Positions 8,964 through 17,237 of a stretch of DNA of 64,000 bases are shown here, in pieces (position 1 is the first letter of the stretch; every line of letters begins with the position of its first letter). A program made the position numbers and the translations under genes. Source of the DNA: Allocoprobacillus sp002160865. GTDB lineage: Bacteria > Bacillota_I > Bacilli_A > Erysipelotrichales > Coprobacillaceae. The DNA lies in the NCBI RefSeq assembly GCF_042850985.1, contig NZ_AP031415.1, positions 186,001 to 250,000 of the forward strand, in the 5' to 3' direction. The notes beneath the pieces are model-generated. The model worked only from the letters and a program-made list of their open reading frames with translations. It was not told the origin of the DNA and ran no database searches.

Positions 8964-8988
8964 AACAGTGTTATATAACGCTGTTATA
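8961..8988. promoter_or_regulatory. 28-bp near-perfect palindrome, TetR-type operator
   Basis: The half sites TATAACAGTGTTAT (8961-8974) and its partner (8975-8988) match at 13 of 14 positions in inverted orientation. The palindrome covers the -10 box and the expected transcription start of the adjacent TetR-family gene. Its position and size are those of a TetR operator, so the adjacent regulator is the likely ligand. Confidence 0.8.
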
Positions 8989-9000
8989 AGGAGTAGAAGA

Positions 9001-9621
9001 ATGCAGGATACATCAAATATAACATTGAATAAAATTCAACAAGCAGCTCTTGACGAGTTTCTAGAGAAAGGATTTAGAGGAGCCTCTCTACGTCAAATTG
9101 TTAAACATGCTGGAGTAACAACAGGAGCTTTTTATGGGTATTTTTCAAGTAAGGAAGCTTTATTTGCTTCAATTGTTGAACCACATGCTCAAGCAATAAT
9201 GGCCCATTTTATACAAGCACAGCTTCAATTTGCGGCTCTACCAAAAGATGAACAACCTTCACATATGGGAATTGAATCGAGTGTTTGTGTTGATTGGATG
9301 GTTGATTATATTTGTGATCATCGTGAACCTGTGAAACTTTTGTTATTGAAGGCTGAAGGTACAAGCTATGAAAATTTTGTTCATAACATTGTTGAAGTAG
9401 AAGTGGAATATACTTTAAAATATGTAGAAGTTCTTAGAGAACTTGGACATCAAGTGCCAAAGCTTGATAAAACCCTATGCCATATTATTGCAAGTGGTAT
9501 GTTTGGTGGGATTTTTGAGGTTGTTATCCATGATATTCCAAAAGATCAGGCAATGCGAGATGTAGGACAATTAAGAGCTTTTTATACTGCCGGTTGGTTA
9601 GCATTGATGGAAGAAAAATAA
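9001..9621 (+). CDS. TetR/AcrR family transcriptional regulator
   Basis: A 206-residue repressor. Residues 8-55 form the TetR helix-turn-helix: KIQQAALDEFLEKGF, then LRQIVKHAGVTTGAFYGYF, then SSKEALF. The C-terminal part is the variable ligand and dimer domain. The ATG at 9001 has AAGGAG seven bases upstream. An upstream GTG at 8968 falls inside the operator palindrome and is unlikely. It is followed after 72 bp by a two-gene ABC transporter on the same strand, which it probably controls together with itself. The ligand is unknown. Confidence 0.88.
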   Translation: MQDTSNITLNKIQQAALDEFLEKGFRGASLRQIVKHAGVTTGAFYGYFSSKEALFASIVEPHAQAIMAHFIQAQLQFAALPKDEQPSHMGIESSVCVDWMVDYICDHREPVKLLLLKAEGTSYENFVHNIVEVEVEYTLKYVEVLRELGHQVPKLDKTLCHIIASGMFGGIFEVVIHDIPKDQAMRDVGQLRAFYTAGWLALMEEK

Positions 9622-9632
9622 AAGAGTATACC
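9604..9632 (+). promoter_or_regulatory. Possible promoter for the ABC pair inside the end of tetR
   Basis: TTGATG (9604-9609), a 17-bp spacer, and TATACC (9627-9632). It overlaps the last codons of the regulator gene. If used, it would let the ABC pair respond to the dyad at 9657-9672 independently of the TetR promoter. Confidence 0.35.
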
Positions 9633-9656
9633 AACCTGCAATTTTTTACTCCAACA

Positions 9657-9672
9657 GTTAGCTTATGCTAAC
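9657..9672. promoter_or_regulatory. Dyad GTTAGC-N4-GCTAAC, candidate metalloregulator site
   Basis: GTTAGCTTATGCTAAC is a 6+6 inverted repeat with the core TTAG-N6-CTAA. The same core occurs twice before feoA and once in the candidate sRNA promoter of this window. It sits between tetR and the ABC pair, 22 bp before the start codon. An mRNA hairpin role is the alternative. Confidence 0.5.
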
Positions 9673-9693
9673 AATGGCGGAAGGAGGAATACA

Positions 9694-11496
9694 ATGGAAA
9701 ATAAGAAAAAAGGATCCATTATGACTTTATTGGATTATGCAGGAAATTACAAAGTATTAACTTTTATTGGTCTTGTTTTATCAGCAATTTCTATGCTTTG
9801 TAGTATTGTGCCATATGTTTGTATTTGGTTAGTTGCAAGAGATTTGATTGGAGCAATGCCAGATTATTTATATGTTCAAAATCTAGAAATGTATGGATGG
9901 GTTGCTTTTGGGTTTGCAATCATTGGAATTATATTTTATTTTATTGGATTATTATGTACGCATTTATCTGCGTTTAGAACTGCTGAAAACATAAGAAAGA
10001 TAGGTATGAATCATATTATGAAGGCACCTTTAGGATACTTTGATAATAACGCTTCAGGACTTATTAGAGGAAGGCTTGATAGTGGAGCAAATGATACAGA
10101 AACACTCTTAGCACATAATTTAGCTGATATAGTAGGAACGATTGTTCTTTTTATAGGGATGGTTATTTTGATGTTTGTTTTTGATTGGCGTATGGGATTG
10201 GCTTGTCTGCTATCTGCAGTGATTTCCATTTTGATGATGTTTTCAATGATGGGTGGTAAAAATGCAAAGATTATGGCTGAATATCAAGCTGCCCAAGATA
10301 AAATGACAAAAGCTGGAACAGAATATGTAAGAGGAATACCAGTTGTGAAAATATTTCAACAGACAGTTTATTCGTTTAAGTCATTTCAACAAGCTATTGA
10401 GGAATATAGTGATAAAGCTGAATATTATCAAGGAAAAGTTTGTCGTGTTCCTCAATCCATTAATTTAACATTCACTGAAGGAGCATTTATTTTTTTAATT
10501 CCAGTGGTTATTCTTTTGATACCTGAAGCATTAAATGGTGGGAAAATTCATGAACTTGTAACAAATTTTATATTTTATGCGGTTTTTTCAGCTATTATTT
10601 CAACAGCCCTTGCAAAAATTATGTTCGCTTCATCAGGAATCATGTTGGCAAATACAGCACTTAGCCGTATCGACATGGTTATGAAAGCACCAATACTTGA
10701 AAAGTGCATCAATCCTCAAATGCCAAAGGACAATAGTGTTGCTTTTAAGGATGTAAGTTTTACTTATCAGGGATCAAATATTCCTGCTTTGTCACATGTA
10801 TCTTTCCAAGTTGAGTCAGGTCAGACAATTGCATTGGTTGGACCATCGGGAGGAGGTAAAACCACAGCAGCAAGTTTAATTCCAAGATTTTGGGATGTGG
10901 ATGAAGGTATTGTAGAAGTAGGTCATGTGAATGTCAAAAATATTGATCAGCATGTTTTAATGAATCAAGTAGCTTTTGTTTTTCAAAATACTCAACTTTT
11001 TAAAACATCTATTTTAAATAATGTGAAAATTGCTAATCCTCAGGCATCAGATGAGGATGTGATAAAAGCATTACAAGCTGCAAGATGTCAAGATATTATT
11101 GAAAAACTTCCTGATGGTGTACATACACAAATTGGAAAAGAAGGAACATATTTATCTGGCGGTGAGCAACAACGAATTGCCCTAGCAAGAGCTATATTGA
11201 AAAATGCACCCATTGTTGTATTGGATGAAGCGACTGCTTTTGCTGATCCTGAAAATGAAGTTTTGATCCAAAAAGCTCTTAGCGTTTTGTGTCAGGATAA
11301 GACAGTTATTATGATTGCTCATCGTTTATCAACAGTTGTTAATGCGGATAAAATCATTGTCTTAAAAGATGGGAAAATTGTAGAGGAGGGACGTCACGAG
11401 GAACTCTTAAATAAACATGGTCTATATCATAAAATGTGGAATGATTATAATCAGTCAGTAAAATGGAAAATTACAAGTGGAAAGGAGGATATATAA
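9694..11496 (+). CDS. ABC transporter, fused permease/ATPase, subunit 1
   Basis: A 600-residue half transporter of the type IV exporter fold. Six membrane segments occupy about residues 1-310, with the first pairs near 20-45 and 68-92. The C-terminal nucleotide-binding domain starts near 350. It has Walker A GPSGGGKTT, signature LSGGEQQRIALARA, Walker B VVLDEATAFADPENE and the switch His in IAHRLST. The catalytic Glu is present. The ADPENE D-loop variant is one I associate with siderophore-importing exporter-fold proteins (IrtA/YbtP type), which is recollection, not a search. It abuts the second half transporter with no gap, so the product is a heterodimer. Drug or peptide export is the alternative to iron-chelate uptake. 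Confidence 0.88.
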   Translation: MENKKKGSIMTLLDYAGNYKVLTFIGLVLSAISMLCSIVPYVCIWLVARDLIGAMPDYLYVQNLEMYGWVAFGFAIIGIIFYFIGLLCTHLSAFRTAENIRKIGMNHIMKAPLGYFDNNASGLIRGRLDSGANDTETLLAHNLADIVGTIVLFIGMVILMFVFDWRMGLACLLSAVISILMMFSMMGGKNAKIMAEYQAAQDKMTKAGTEYVRGIPVVKIFQQTVYSFKSFQQAIEEYSDKAEYYQGKVCRVPQSINLTFTEGAFIFLIPVVILLIPEALNGGKIHELVTNFIFYAVFSAIISTALAKIMFASSGIMLANTALSRIDMVMKAPILEKCINPQMPKDNSVAFKDVSFTYQGSNIPALSHVSFQVESGQTIALVGPSGGGKTTAASLIPRFWDVDEGIVEVGHVNVKNIDQHVLMNQVAFVFQNTQLFKTSILNNVKIANPQASDEDVIKALQAARCQDIIEKLPDGVHTQIGKEGTYLSGGEQQRIALARAILKNAPIVVLDEATAFADPENEVLIQKALSVLCQDKTVIMIAHRLSTVVNADKIIVLKDGKIVEEGRHEELLNKHGLYHKMWNDYNQSVKWKITSGKEDI

Positions 11497-13242
11497 ATGT
11501 TTGGAGAAAATTTTAGGCGTAAGTATGCTTTAACTTATCAAGGTGTTCAAAATGTCAAAAAAGGAACATTTTGGACAGTTGTGGTTAATATTGTTGTTAT
11601 GGGTGGTATAAGTATATTATATTTGCTCATGAATCACCTTGTTTCTCTTTTAATAAAAAATCAAGCTGAAATGAATGTTCTTGTTATTATTGGTTTATTG
11701 ATTGCATTTGTATGTCTATCATTTATAACTCATCTTCAACAGTATACTTCAACATATGGATTGGTTTATGGAGAAGTCAAAGCAACGAGAATTTCATTGG
11801 CAGAAAAATTGCGTCAATTACCGCTAGGATATTTTCATAAAAAAGATATTGCAGATTTAACGGAAACACTAATGGGAGATGTAAACCGAATGGAACATGT
11901 CTGGTCACATGTTCTTGGTTATTTGTATGGTTCTTATATTTCAACAGGGATTATTGCTGTGTTCTTATTTATCTATGATTGGCGATTGGCGATTTCCTGT
12001 CTTTGGGGTGTACCAGTGGCATTTGGCTTACTATTTGGTTCTCGTCAATGGACTTCAAAAGCATCTCAAAAACTTAAACAGGCAGCAATACAAGTCTCTG
12101 ATGGTATCCAAGAATCATTGGAAAATGTGAGAGAGATACGAGCAACTAATCAAGAAGAAACTTATCTTCAAGGACTTTATCAAAAAATAGATACACATGA
12201 AAAAGTGATGATTAAAGGTGAACTGGTAGCTGGATTGTTTGTCAATGGAGCAAGTGTAATTATGCGTTTAGGTGTAGCAACAACAATTTTGGTTGGAGTA
12301 CATTTGATTGTGCAAGGACAAGTTGATTTCATGATTTTGTTTATGTTTTTATTAGTGATTACAAGAATTTATGCACCTTTTGATCAAAGTCTAGCATTAA
12401 TTGCAGAAATGTTTATATCTCAAGTATCAGCAAATCGTATAACAGAAATATATGATACACCTGTTGCATCAGGTGAAAAAACATTTAAGCCAAAAGGATA
12501 TGACATTGAGTTTCATCATGTTTCCTTTGCTTATGATTTACAAGATGTTTTAAAAGATGTTAGCTTTATCGCAAAGGAAGGTGAAGTGACAGCTTTGGTT
12601 GGACCATCAGGGTCAGGTAAAAGTACTTGTGCTAAATTAGCGGCACGTCTATTTGATGTTCAAAAGGGAAAAATAACAGTGGGTGGTGTTGATATCAATG
12701 AAGTTGATCCAGAAGTTTTATTGAGTGACTATTCAATGGTATTTCAAGATGTTGTTTTATTTGATGACAGCATTAAAGAAAATATTCGTTTGGGGAAAAG
12801 AAATGCAACGGATGAAGAAGTATATAAAGCTGCAAAAGCAGCGAATTGTGATGAATTTGTTCAAAAACTTCCTGATGGCTATGATACTCTTATTGGTGAA
12901 AATGGTACTAAGCTATCTGGAGGAGAAAGACAAAGAATTTCAATCGCAAGAGCACTTTTAAAAGATGCACCAATCATCTTATTAGATGAAGCAACAGCTA
13001 GTCTTGATGTTGAAAATGAAACAAAAATACAAGAAGCTTTGTCAAGACTGTTAGTAAACAAAACTGTGTTGGTCATTGCACATCGAATGCGAACTGTTCA
13101 ATCAGCTGATAAGATTATTGTTTTAGAAGATGGAAAAGTGAAAGAAGAAGGAAGTCCAGAACAATTATATAAACAAGATGGACTCTATCGACATATGCTC
13201 GATTTACAAAATGAGAGTGCTAAGTGGCAAATTGATGCATAA
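11497..13242 (+). CDS. ABC transporter, fused permease/ATPase, subunit 2
   Basis: A 581-residue partner of the preceding gene, starting directly after its stop codon with AAGGAGG inside the end of the first gene. The membrane domain covers about residues 1-315. The ATPase domain has Walker A GPSGSGKST, signature LSGGERQRISIARA, Walker B IILLDEATASLDVENE and the H-loop IAHRMRT. Both ATP sites therefore look competent, unlike many heterodimeric exporters with one degenerate site. Control is probably by the TetR protein upstream. The TTAG-N6-CTAA dyad ahead of the pair hints at metal control. A strong terminator follows. Confidence 0.88.
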   Translation: MFGENFRRKYALTYQGVQNVKKGTFWTVVVNIVVMGGISILYLLMNHLVSLLIKNQAEMNVLVIIGLLIAFVCLSFITHLQQYTSTYGLVYGEVKATRISLAEKLRQLPLGYFHKKDIADLTETLMGDVNRMEHVWSHVLGYLYGSYISTGIIAVFLFIYDWRLAISCLWGVPVAFGLLFGSRQWTSKASQKLKQAAIQVSDGIQESLENVREIRATNQEETYLQGLYQKIDTHEKVMIKGELVAGLFVNGASVIMRLGVATTILVGVHLIVQGQVDFMILFMFLLVITRIYAPFDQSLALIAEMFISQVSANRITEIYDTPVASGEKTFKPKGYDIEFHHVSFAYDLQDVLKDVSFIAKEGEVTALVGPSGSGKSTCAKLAARLFDVQKGKITVGGVDINEVDPEVLLSDYSMVFQDVVLFDDSIKENIRLGKRNATDEEVYKAAKAANCDEFVQKLPDGYDTLIGENGTKLSGGERQRISIARALLKDAPIILLDEATASLDVENETKIQEALSRLLVNKTVLVIAHRMRTVQSADKIIVLEDGKVKEEGSPEQLYKQDGLYRHMLDLQNESAKWQIDA

Positions 13243-13244
13243 AT

Positions 13245-13284
13245 AAGTCCTCATATAGTTAGTTTGACTATATGAGGACTTTTA
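13245..13284. terminator. Bidirectional terminator between convergent genes
   Basis: A 15-bp perfect stem, AAGTCCTCATATAGT (13245-13259) with its complement at 13267-13281, has a 7-base loop and flanking T/A residues on both strands. It serves the ABC operon and probably the leftward DUF1835 gene. Confidence 0.9.
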
Positions 13285-13285
13285 A

Positions 13286-13987
13286 CTAGTGCTTGTTTTT
13301 CAAATATTTTATTCTATTCAATATTATATCATCTCTCATCAATGCAAAATTTTGTTTGTGATAATCAAATAATATATCACCGCATAAATCCTGATCTGAT
13401 ATATTTGGAAACTGTTTTTTGTATGATAAAATCATATCATCAAAATAATTGATTTGTACTGAAACAATTTCATTATTTATTTTTAATCTTAATGGTGCAT
13501 TTTCTTGAATCAATTTTTCAGCAAATTTGATATATTGACTTGGGTCTATGATTTCAGCTTTTTTTATCAAGTCTATAAAATCATCAGGGACAGTTAAAAA
13601 CATAGTTGCATATTTGTTGTTATGAAGTTTGGCAGATTGACATAAATATATCTGTTTATCATAAAATTTGAATTGATATAAGATATAGCATGTAATGTAA
13701 AATCCTATTTTTTCATGGGCATAAGATGAAGTCCATATTCTGATTTGACGATGATTTTTTATTTGTGATAACATGTCTTTATAATTTTTAATCATCTTAT
13801 GAAAATCATAATTGACTTTTAACGCTTGTAATGAAGTTATACGTTCTTCAAGATTTTTAACATTCAAAGAACCTATAGATAAATCATCATATAAATATAT
13901 AATGTGATGAAAAGAATCAATAACATTTTCAGCTTGAAGAATTTTTAAAATATGATATGTATTGATATCAAAACATAATTCTAACAT
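13286..13987 (-). CDS. DUF1835-like protein
   Basis: A 233-residue cytosolic protein with no signal peptide or membrane segment. The start LELCFDINTYHILKIL, the motif IIYLYDDLSIGSL near residue 29, and IRIWTSSYAHEKIGFYI resemble the DUF1835 domain. In that family the GDS/DDLSIG and W-rich strands recur. The C-terminal third with LMRDDIILNRIKYL resembles the DUF3658 domain usually fused to it. Function is unknown. The ATG has AAGGAGG upstream. It is convergent with the ABC operon and alone on its strand. Confidence 0.6.
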   Translation of the reverse strand: MLELCFDINTYHILKILQAENVIDSFHHIIYLYDDLSIGSLNVKNLEERITSLQALKVNYDFHKMIKNYKDMLSQIKNHRQIRIWTSSYAHEKIGFYITCYILYQFKFYDKQIYLCQSAKLHNNKYATMFLTVPDDFIDLIKKAEIIDPSQYIKFAEKLIQENAPLRLKINNEIVSVQINYFDDMILSYKKQFPNISDQDLCGDILFDYHKQNFALMRDDIILNRIKYLKNKH

Positions 13988-14125
13988 ACAGACCTCCTTA
14001 TGATTTTATCTATAGTAATCATATCATATGAGTTAGTTTAAAACAACTCGAGACATGCTGACCATTATAAAGTGTAATTTCATATAATGATTCTAATTTA
14101 TATATTATTCATTTTTGATTTGGAA

Positions 14126-14164
14126 ATGATTTAACATATTATATTTGGTATTATGTTAAATCAT
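14126..14164. repeat. Inverted repeat, 13-bp perfect stem (first of two)
   Basis: ATGATTTAACATA (14126-14138) is complementary to TATGTTAAATCAT (14152-14164) around a 13-base loop. There is no T run, so it is not a standard terminator. It directly abuts a second 13-bp stem. Confidence 0.7.
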
Positions 14165-14195
14165 ATAATGAAATTTTTTAGCAAAATTTCATTAT
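14165..14195. repeat. Inverted repeat, 13-bp perfect stem (second of two)
   Basis: ATAATGAAATTTT (14165-14177) is complementary to AAAATTTCATTAT (14183-14195) with a 5-base loop, starting at the base after the preceding hairpin. A related sequence at about 14073-14090 could pair competitively. The pair lies upstream of the feo promoters. Confidence 0.7.
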
Positions 14196-14236
14196 ACATG
14201 AATATATGAAAATAGCTACTTTTTTGCTTTTATATA

Positions 14237-14265
14237 TTGACAATTATAGGAAATGAGAGTATTCT
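14237..14265 (+). promoter_or_regulatory. feo promoter P1
   Basis: TTGACA (14237-14242), a 17-bp spacer, and TATTCT (14260-14265). The TTAG-N6-CTAA dyad at 14275-14290 lies just after the expected start point, a repressing position. Confidence 0.65.
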
Positions 14266-14274
14266 AATGATGTG

Positions 14275-14290
14275 GTTAGTAAAGACTAAC
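14275..14290. promoter_or_regulatory. Metalloregulator-like dyad 1 of feo
   Basis: GTTAGTAAAGACTAAC has perfect 6-bp arms GTTAGT/ACTAAC and the core TTAG-N6-CTAA. It overlaps the likely transcription start of P1. Confidence 0.6.
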
Positions 14291-14298
14291 TTATATTT

Positions 14299-14326
14299 TT
14301 GACAAAGAGTTAGCATGTGCTAATAT
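14299..14326 (+). promoter_or_regulatory. feo promoter P2 with overlapping dyad 2
   Basis: TTGACA (14299-14304), a 16-bp spacer, and TAATAT (14321-14326). The dyad TTAGCATGTGCTAA (14310-14323) fills the spacer and enters the -10 box, so a bound repressor would block RNA polymerase directly. The start point would lie only about 10 bases before the feoA start codon. Confidence 0.6.
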
Positions 14327-14341
14327 AAAGAAGGGATGATT

Positions 14342-14554
14342 ATGATGCCATTAACATTAGCCAGTATTGGTGAAGTAAATACAATTCGTAAAGTTGGAGG
14401 AAATGAGGAAACAAGACGTTTTTTAGAAAATCTTGGTTTTATAGCTGGTAGTGAAATCACAGTCTTATCTACGATAAGTGGAAACGTTATTGTGAATATT
14501 AAAGACTCACGTGTTGCGATTAATAAAGAAATGGCACGTCATATTATGGTGTGA
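14342..14554 (+). CDS. feoA: FeoA-family protein 1
   Basis: A 70-residue SH3-like FeoA protein that assists the FeoB ferrous-iron channel at the inner face of the membrane. LTLASIGEVNTIRKVGG, then RRFLENLGFIAGSEITVL, and a final strand RVAINKEMARHIMV follow the FeoA pattern. The ATG at 14342 was chosen because GAAGGG (14330-14335) then has 6 bases of spacing; the ATG at 14336 directly abuts it. It lies first in the feo operon behind two promoters with operator-like dyads. Confidence 0.92.
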   Translation: MMPLTLASIGEVNTIRKVGGNEETRRFLENLGFIAGSEITVLSTISGNVIVNIKDSRVAINKEMARHIMV

Positions 14555-14573
14555 TTGAAAGGAGAGGTTAAAA

Positions 14574-14792
14574 ATGAATCTAAGTGAAGCAAAAGTTGGT
14601 AGTACAGTCACTGTTACAAAGATTGATGGTGATAGTGCTTATAAACGTCGTATTATGGATATGGGAATCACAAAAGGAACAAGCTTGTATATTAGAAAAG
14701 TAGCACCTTTGGGGGATCCAGTTGAAATTACAGTTCGAGGGTATGAGTTATCTGTAAGAAAAATGGATGCACAGTGTGTACAAGTAAAATAG
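14574..14792 (+). CDS. feoA: FeoA-family protein 2
   Basis: A second 72-residue FeoA, different in sequence from the first. Its key strings are LSEAKVGSTVTVTKI, then RRIMDMGITKGTSLYIRKVAPLGDP and ISVR-type end ELSVRKMDAQCVQV. This copy is closer to the canonical FeoA (LxxMGxxxG...APLGDP) than copy 1. Tandem FeoA genes before feoB are known in Firmicutes and may form a mixed complex on FeoB. It has GGAGAGG upstream and lies 13 bp before feoB. Confidence 0.93.
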   Translation: MNLSEAKVGSTVTVTKIDGDSAYKRRIMDMGITKGTSLYIRKVAPLGDPVEITVRGYELSVRKMDAQCVQVK

Positions 14793-14805
14793 GGGGGTTG
14801 AAAAT

Positions 14806-16986
14806 ATGAATATTAAAATCGCTTTAGCAGGAAATCCTAACTGTGGGAAAACAACCATGTTTAATGCTCTTACTGGAGCAAACCAATATGTAGGAAACTG
14901 GCCAGGTGTAACAGTAGAGAAAAAAGAGGGTAAATTAAAAGGAAAGAGAAAAGATGAAAATATCATCATTACAGATTTACCGGGTATTTATTCGCTTTCT
15001 CCTTATACATTGGAAGAAGTTGTCAGTCGTGATTATATTCTTAATGAGAATCCAGATGTGATTATTAATTTGGTTGATGCAACAAATATTGAAAGAAATC
15101 TTTATTTGACAACGCAATTGATTGAAACAGGAGTTCCTGTTGTGATTGCCTTAAATATGGCTGATTTATTAAAAAAGAGAAACATCAAAATTGATATAAA
15201 ACGTTTATCAATGTTGTTGAATTGTCCTATTATTGAAACATCTGCTTTAAAACAGACGGGACTGGATGCTTTGATAGATGAAGCTGTAAAAGTAGCACAT
15301 CAAAAAGAAGTGTCTTTACCAAAAGATATTTTTTCATCTGAATTAGAAAAAGCTATTGTGGAAGTGGAAAATCAATTACCTGCTTCTATTAGTGTGGATA
15401 AAAAAAGATGGTATGCGATTAAATTATTAGAAAATGATAGTAAGGTTGTAGAGCATTTACAAGGAAAGATTATAAATCAAGCCATTATTGATCATCAACG
15501 TATCACACTAGAAAAGAAGCACGATGATGATATGGAAAGTATTGTGACTGATGAAAGATATCAGTTTATTCAAAAAATAATTTCTACAACAGTTAAAAAA
15601 GGTGGAGAAAAATTAACGATTTCAGATAAGATTGATAAAATTGTAACAAATCGTATTTTAGGTATTCCTATCTTTATAGCCGTGATGTTTATTGTCTATT
15701 ATGTATCTGTCACAACAGTAGGAACTTGGGTAACAGATTGGACTAATGATGTTTTTGTTGTAGCAATTCAAGATGCTGTTGGAAGCTTTCTTGCAAGTAT
15801 TGGAACAGGTGATATTGTTCAAGGGCTTGTTGTAGATGGTATTATTGGTGGTTTAGGAGCAGTACTTGGCTTTGTACCACAGATGGCTATTTTGTTCTTG
15901 TTTTTATCTATTCTAGAAGATTGTGGCTACATGGTACGTATTGCCTTTGTGATGGATCGTGTGTTTAGACATTTTGGACTATCTGGAAAAAGTTTTATTC
16001 CACTACTTATTTCTTCAGGGTGTGGAATTCCGGGTATTATGGCTTCTAAAACGATTGAACAGGATAATGATCGTCGTTTAACAATTATGACAGCTACTTT
16101 CATCCCTTGTGGAGCAAAGTTACCTGTTATTGCTTTAATGGGTGGTGTCATTGCAGGAGAAGTGGCAGGATATACTGAAAGTTCATTTATTGCCCCAATG
16201 ATGTATTTTATGGGAATTCTTGCTGTACTTGTTTCAGCAATTATCTTGAAAAAAACAAAACCATTCTCGGGGAAACCAGCACCATTTGTCATGGAATTAC
16301 CACAATATCATATTCCATCAGTGAAAACAGTTTTATTACATGTCTGGGAAAGATTAAAAGGATTTATTATTAAAGCTGGAACCATTTTATTCTTGGCATG
16401 TGTTGTGATGTGGTTCTTAGGTGCTTATGGATTTGTAGATGGACACTTTGGATTGGTTGAAAGTGAAAATAGCTTATTAGCTATGATTGGTGGAGCCATT
16501 GCTCCAATATTTGTACCACTTGGATTTGGAAACTGGCAGGCAGTTGCTGCTTCGCTTTCTGGATTTACTGCCAAAGAAGCAATTGTTTCAACAATGGGAT
16601 TATTGGCGAATGTTGCTGGAGATGTCGAAGATGCAGTCAATGTTGCTCAAGGTGTCCAAGCATGGTTCCCTACAACTTTATCTGCTTTATCATTCTTGAT
16701 TTTCAACTTATTAGATTCACCATGTCTTGCGGCTATTGCAACTATGGCTCAACAGATGCAATCTCGTAAATGGTTCTGGTTTGCGATTATTTTCCAAAAT
16801 GTCTTTGCTTATGTTGTATGTTTATGTATTTACCAGATTGGAACATTCTTTGTGACAGGAGTCTTTGGTATTTGGACAGCTATTGCATTTGTCTTGGCAG
16901 CTGTGATATTATTCTTGTTGTTTAGACCAGATCCATACAAAAATCAAAAAGTGTATTCAAGAAGATCAGTTCAAGTCAATTCATAG
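14806..16986 (+). CDS. feoB: Ferrous iron transporter FeoB
   Basis: A 726-residue GTPase-coupled Fe(II) uptake channel. The N-terminal G domain has G1 GNPNCGKTT, G3 DLPGIYSL, G4 NMAD and G5 ETSALKQTG within the first 160 residues. A helical spacer follows to about 270. The membrane part has two Gate domains: SGCGIPGIMASK near 407 and the equivalent GFTAKEAIVSTMG near 590. Both carry the Cys/polar residues of the pore. It ends in a short cytoplasmic tail. Length is normal. It is co-transcribed with two feoA genes upstream and small membrane proteins downstream. Confidence 0.97.
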   Translation: MNIKIALAGNPNCGKTTMFNALTGANQYVGNWPGVTVEKKEGKLKGKRKDENIIITDLPGIYSLSPYTLEEVVSRDYILNENPDVIINLVDATNIERNLYLTTQLIETGVPVVIALNMADLLKKRNIKIDIKRLSMLLNCPIIETSALKQTGLDALIDEAVKVAHQKEVSLPKDIFSSELEKAIVEVENQLPASISVDKKRWYAIKLLENDSKVVEHLQGKIINQAIIDHQRITLEKKHDDDMESIVTDERYQFIQKIISTTVKKGGEKLTISDKIDKIVTNRILGIPIFIAVMFIVYYVSVTTVGTWVTDWTNDVFVVAIQDAVGSFLASIGTGDIVQGLVVDGIIGGLGAVLGFVPQMAILFLFLSILEDCGYMVRIAFVMDRVFRHFGLSGKSFIPLLISSGCGIPGIMASKTIEQDNDRRLTIMTATFIPCGAKLPVIALMGGVIAGEVAGYTESSFIAPMMYFMGILAVLVSAIILKKTKPFSGKPAPFVMELPQYHIPSVKTVLLHVWERLKGFIIKAGTILFLACVVMWFLGAYGFVDGHFGLVESENSLLAMIGGAIAPIFVPLGFGNWQAVAASLSGFTAKEAIVSTMGLLANVAGDVEDAVNVAQGVQAWFPTTLSALSFLIFNLLDSPCLAAIATMAQQMQSRKWFWFAIIFQNVFAYVVCLCIYQIGTFFVTGVFGIWTAIAFVLAAVILFLLFRPDPYKNQKVYSRRSVQVNS

Positions 16987-16993
16987 TCAAGTC

Positions 16994-17015
16994 ACTGGAT
17001 ACGAGAGTGTCCAGT
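16994..17015 (+). promoter_or_regulatory. Intercistronic hairpin with GAGA tetraloop
   Basis: ACTGGATAC (16994-17002) pairs with GTGTCCAGT (17007-17015), one G-U pair, capped by the GNRA loop GAGA. There is no long T run, so it looks like an mRNA processing or stabilising element between feoB and the small downstream genes, or a weak attenuator. Confidence 0.5.
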
Positions 17016-17042
17016 TTTGACATATTAAAGGAGTGAAATGTT

Positions 17043-17231
17043 ATGGCAGATATGATTGTTTTAATACTTATTGCCAGTTATTGTCTTTATGTTATCATAC
17101 AATATTATCGTAAAAAGAAAAATGGAACGCAAAATGGTTGCAATGGTATCTGTACAGGATGTAGTGGCTGTGGAGATTTAAAACATTTGAAAGAAATGTA
17201 TGATGCTGATCAAAAGAAATCAAAGAGGTAG
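17043..17231 (+). CDS. FeoB-associated Cys-rich membrane protein
   Basis: A 62-residue protein of the FeoB-associated Cys-rich group (PF12669-like). One membrane helix lies at about residues 3-20, followed by a basic YYRKKK stop and then CNGICTGCSGCGD with four cysteines. The family sits next to feoB in many Firmicutes and is thought to bind or pass iron at the membrane; this is inference from context. It has AAAGGAG upstream, 56 bp after feoB, with a stable hairpin between. Confidence 0.85.
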   Translation: MADMIVLILIASYCLYVIIQYYRKKKNGTQNGCNGICTGCSGCGDLKHLKEMYDADQKKSKR

Positions 17232-17237
17232 GTCTAT

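Noticed and set aside
14165..14195. Terminator for the leftward DUF1835 gene or the region before feo
   Set aside because: The stem has no T run on either strand and lies upstream, not downstream, of both neighbouring genes.
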